A stretch of 30,000 nucleotides of DNA from Chondrilla cf. caribensis (lineage: Eukaryota > Porifera > Demospongiae > Chondrillida > Chondrillidae): assembly GCA_964020155.1 (NCBI GenBank), contig OZ026559.1:1446845-1476844 (forward strand). The letters are read 5' to 3'. Shown one piece after another: positions 25,901 to 30,000 of this stretch (position 1 is its first letter; the number at the start of each line of letters is the position of its first letter). A program made the position numbers and the translations under genes. The notes under the pieces were generated by a model that saw nothing but the letters and a program-made list of their open reading frames with translations, was not told the DNA's origin and ran no database searches.

Positions 25901-27170
25901 GAGAGGGGGCGTGTCAACATGATATTTTATGAGGAACTAGCGGTAGACCTATACTAACTTAGGAAACAATTTTGTCTCCTTAGGTAGTCCCTAACCTTAA
26001 CTACATCCAGAGGTGCTTAATCTTTTTACAATGTATGGAAAGGTATCTTACAGCACCGTTTGGGATAGTTCATGGGAGAGGGGACATGTCTACATAATAT
26101 TTTATGGAGACCTAGCTGTGGATCTATACTAAATTATTATACATGTTTTATCCTTGTAGGTGGTTCCTAACCCTAAATACATCCGGAGGTGCTTATTATT
26201 TCTATAATGTATGGGAAGGTATAGGATGGGAAAACGCTAAGCACCTTTTCACGTTGCTCATGGGAGAGGGAGTGTGTCAACGTGATATTTTATGGGGAAC
26301 TAGCTGTGGACCTATACTAACTTAAGAAACAATTTTGTCTCCGTAGGTAGTCCCTAACCATAACTACATCCGGAGGTGCTCAATATTTTTATAATGTATG
26401 AGAAGGTATAGGATGGAAAAACGCTAAGCACCTTTTCGCGTAGCTCATGGGAGAGGGAGTGTGTCAATGTGATATTTTATGGGGACATAGCTGTGGACCT
26501 ATACTAACCTATGAAACAACTTTTATCTCCGTAGGTGGTCCCTAACCCTATCTACATCCGGAGGTGCTTAATATTTTTATAACGTATGGGAAGGTATACG
26601 TAAGCGCCATTTTGCATAGCTCATGGGTGTGTGGGCGTGTCAATCTGATAGTTTCATCAGACCTAGCTGGAGATGTGAACTAACATATGAAACAATTTCC
26701 ATCTCTTTAGGTGGCCCGTAACCCCAGCTACATTTAGAGGTGATTGATATTTTTTCAATGTACATACATAGGTACGTGTGGGAGAGTATACAAAGGAAAA
26801 AAACGCTAAGCACCTTTTTGGATAGCTCATGGGAGAATGCATGGGTGCATTAACATGATACTTTTACTAAAGCTAGCTAGGAATTTGAACTAACATATGA
26901 AACTATTCCCATCTCCATAAGTGGGGTGCAACTCCAGCTACATTTGGAGGTGCTTAATATTTTTCCAATGTATGGTAGATTATAGGAGAAAAAACACTAA
27001 GCACCTTTTTGCATAGCTCATGGGAGTGTGGGCATGTCAATCTGATATTTTTACCAGATCTAACTGGAGACGTGAACTAACATATGAAACAATTCCCATG
27101 TCTGTAGGCGGCCTAAAACCCCAGCTACATTTGGAGGTGTTTATTATTTTTTCAATGTATGGGAAAGTAC
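22950..27170 (+). repeat. ~190-bp satellite array, forward block (~22 units)
   Basis: A typical unit reads: taggagaaaaacgctaagca, cctttttgcatagctcatgg, gagtgggcgtgtcaacctga, tattt-accagacctagctg, ggga-gtgaactaacatatg, aaacaattcccatctctgta, ggtggcctgtaaccccagct, acattcggaggtgcttaata and ttcaatgtatgggaaagta. Two subfamilies exist. Type I has 'accccagctacattcgg'. Type II (about 25860-26600) has 'ccctaaccctaactacatccgg' and 'ttttatggggacctagctgt'. A diverged type lies near 23640-23950. No gene is recognised in this stretch. Confidence 0.93.
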
Positions 27171-29570
27171 ATGCATTATAAAAATATTAAACACCTCCGG
27201 ATGTAGTTAGGGTTAGGGACTACCTACAGAGATGAAAGTTGTTTCATAAGTTAGTATAGGTCCTCAGTTAGGCTCGCATAAAATATCATGTTGACACGCC
27301 CCCTCTCCCATGAGCTACGCCAAAAGGTGCTTAGCATTTCTTCTCCTATACTTTCCCATACATTGAAATAATATTAAGCATCTCCGAATGTAGCTGGGGT
27401 TACGGGCCACCTGAAGAGATGGGAATTGTTTCATATGTTAGTCCACATCCCCAAACAATTCTGGTAAAAATATCAGGTCGACACAACCACACTCCCATGA
27501 GTTATGCAAAAAGGTGCTTAGCATTTCTTCTCCTATACTCTCCCATACATTGCATAGATATTAAGCATCTCCGAATGTATCTGGAGTTGCACCCCACTTA
27601 CGGAGATGGGAATTACTTCATATGTTAGTTCATGTTGCTAGCTAGCTCTAGTAAAAGAATCATGTTAATACACCCATTCTCCCATGAGCTATGCAAAAAG
27701 GTGCTTAGCGGTTTATTCCTATACTCTCCCATACATTGCATAGATATTAAGCACCTCCAAATGTAGCTGAGGTTACGGGGCACTTATAAAGATTGGATAG
27801 TTTCATATGTTAGCTCACCTCGCCAGCTAGATCTGGTGAAAATATGAGGTTGAGACGCCAACTCTCCCTTAGCAATGCAAAAAAGGTGCTTAGTGTTTTT
27901 CTCCTATACGGTACCATACATTGAACCCCTCCAAATGTAGCTGGGGTTACAGGCTGCCTACAGAGAGGGGAATTGTTTCATATGTTCGTTCACGTCCCCA
28001 GCTAGGTCTAGTAAAAATATCAAGTTGACACACCCACTCTCCCATGAGCTATGCAAAAAGGTGCTTAGCATTTTTCTCCTATACGGTACCATACATTTGA
28101 GCCCCTCCAAATGTAACTGGGGTTACAGGCTGCCTATAGAGATGGAAATTGTTTCATATGTTAGTTCATGTTCTCAGCTAAGTCTAGTTAAACTATCAAG
28201 TTGACACACCCACTCTCCCATGAGCTATGCAAAAAGGTGCTTAGTGTTTTTCTCCTATACGGTACCATACATTGAGCCCCTCCGAATGTAGCTGGGGTTA
28301 CAGGTTGCCTACAGAGATGGGAATTGTTTCATATGTTAGTTCACGTCCCCAGCTAGGTCTACGAAAAATATCAAGTTGACACACCCACTCTCCCATGAGC
28401 TATGCAAAAAGGTGCTTAGCATTTTTCTCCAATACACGGTCCCATACATTGAAAAAATAATAAGCACCTCCGAATGTAGCTGGGGTTGCACTTCAGTTAC
28501 TGAGATGGGAATTGTTTCATATGTTAGTTCACGTTCTCAGCTAGGTTTGGCAAAAATATCAGATTGACGCATCCACACTCCCATGAGCTATGCAAAAAGG
28601 TTATTAGCGTTTCTTCTCCTATACTTTCCCATACATCGAAATAATATTAAGCATCTCCGAATGTAGCTGGGGTTACAGGCCACCTGGAGAGATGGGAACT
28701 GTTTAATAGGTCCAAAGCTAGTTTCCCATAGCATATCATGTTGACACACCCCTCTCCCATGAGCTACGCAAAAAGGTGATTAGCGTTTTTCCATCCTATA
28801 CCGTCACATACATTATAAAAATATTAAGCACCTCCGGATGTAGTTAGGGTTGGGGACCACCTCCAAAGATGAAACGTGTTTCATAAGTTAGTGTAGGGCC
28901 ACCACTAGGTCCCCATAAAATATCATGTTGACACGCCCCCACTCTGATGTGCTACGCAAAAAGGTGCCTAGCATCTATTTGTCCCTATACGTACATACGT
29001 ACATTCCCATACATTATAAACATATTAAGCACCTCTGGATGTAGTTAGAGTTAGGGACCACCTACTAAGATGAAAGTTGTTTCATAGGTTAGTATAGGTC
29101 CAAAGCTAGTTTCCTGTAACATATCATGTTGACACGCCCCCACTCCCATGAGCTATGCCAAAAGGTGCTTAGCGTTTTTCCATCCTATACCTTCCCATAC
29201 ATTCCAGAAATATTAAGCACCTCCGGATGTAGTTAGGGTTAGGGGCCACCTACGGAGATGAAAGTTGTTTAATATGTTAGTACAGATCCACAGCTAGTTC
29301 TTCATAAAATATCATGTTGACACACCCCCTTTCCCATGAGCTACGCCAAAAGATGCTTAGCATTTATTTGTGCCTATACCTTATATCATAAAAATATTAA
29401 GCACCTCCGGATGTAGTTAGGGCTAGGGACCACCTACAGAGATGAAAACTGTTTCATAAGTTAGCAGATGTCCACAGCTAGGTTCCCATAAAATATCATG
29501 TTGACACGCCCCCTCTCCCATGAGCTATGCAAAAAGGTGCTTAGCGTTTTTGGTTTCTATACCTTCCCAT
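27171..29570 (-). repeat. ~190-bp satellite array, inverted block (~13 units)
   Basis: Same unit as the neighbouring block but reverse-complemented. Order of variants: type II at the start (27175-27300), type I (27300-28700), type II again (28700-29570). Private variants match forward units: 'catacattgcatagatattaag' (27545, 27732) is the complement of units near 24860 and 25050, and 'ggtaccatacattga' (27910, 28085, 28262) that of the single unit near 24680. Confidence 0.93.
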
Positions 29571-30000
29571 ACATATAGGAGAAAAAACACTAAGCACCTT
29601 TTTGCATAGCTCCTTAAATTGTGGGCGTGTCAATCTGATATTTTTACCAGACCTAGTTGGGAACCTGAACTAACATATGAAACAACTCCCATCTCTGTAG
29701 GTGGCCTGTAACCCCAGCTACATTTAGAGGAGCTTAATATTATTTCAATGTATGGGAAAGTAAGTATAGGAGAAGAAACATTAAGCACCTTTTTGCATAG
29801 CTCATGGGAGAGTGGGTGTGTCAATCTGTCATTTTTACTAGACCTAGCTGGGGATGTGAACTAACACAACATGTGTGTGTCAACATGATACTTGTAACCC
29901 CATTTATTTGAGATGGTGCTATATGGGGCCAATAGCACCACATTTGACAATCCTCCAAAAATAGTTAAATAACTTCATGGTAAAGGGGGCGTGTCAAGCT
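29571..30000 (+). repeat. ~190-bp satellite array, forward orientation resumes
   Basis: From ataggagaaaaaacactaag the units again read forward (two units). From about 29880 the sequence changes to the diverged type (atggtgctatatggggccaa) seen near 23860. The array runs off the window end. Confidence 0.9.

Noticed and set aside
27419..29824. Repeated short ORFs in the satellite (MTHPLSHELCKK and similar)
   Set aside because: The same reading recurs because the unit repeats; frames are broken between units and there is no codon conservation.

Overview
The window looks like invertebrate metazoan nuclear DNA, most plausibly a sponge. Genes are split by short spliced introns, coding exons stand out as GC-rich islands in an AT-rich background, and dinucleotide tracts, small inverted-repeat transposons and satellite DNA are abundant. 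The proteins point the same way: a beta-spectrin, a CD38/BST1-type ADP-ribosyl cyclase, and secreted proteins with a fibrinogen-like start (CDMTTDGGGW). The phylum is inference; nothing seen fixes a species. No rRNA, tRNA or CRISPR was seen.

Layout. 1-11.9 kb (+ strand): a tandem family of secreted fibrinogen-related genes. Copy A (382-1560) has only its last two exons identifiable. Copies B (5781-7362) and C (8878-10573) are complete four-exon genes of 304 codons each, in consecutive blocks of about 3.1 kb that are near-identical even in noncoding DNA. Copy D (10717-10949) is a 3' fragment fused behind C. A 2.7-kb insertion between A and B carries a foldback repeat, a broken PHD-finger-like ORF and a small hAT-like element.

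11.9-18.2 kb (- strand): nine exons encoding the first 443 residues of a beta-spectrin (two CH domains and the first spectrin repeat). Intron 8 is packed with short inverted-repeat elements. No later spectrin exon was found, although the fibrinogen-like cluster lies where they should be.

18.2-20.0 kb: intergenic, with a 24-bp perfect inverted repeat over the spectrin start codon and a possible divergent first exon.

20.0-21.8 kb (- strand): a two-exon ADP-ribosyl cyclase gene. Exon 1 encodes signal peptide and enzyme; exon 2 encodes one EGF-like domain and a C-terminal hydrophobic tail that looks like a GPI-anchor signal. The intron is almost entirely a 28-bp minisatellite.

22.3-30 kb: tandem repeats, first a unit of about 120 bp, then a satellite of about 190 bp whose orientation flips near 27.17 kb and again near 29.57 kb. 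The flipped block copies variants found in the forward part.

The most striking cross-gene pattern is that six introns in two unrelated gene families begin with a sense-strand (GT)n tract at or within 9 nt of the 5' splice site. The genes do not form an obvious pathway. Exon boundaries were read by eye from GT/AG signals, reading phase and similarity between copies or to known families.
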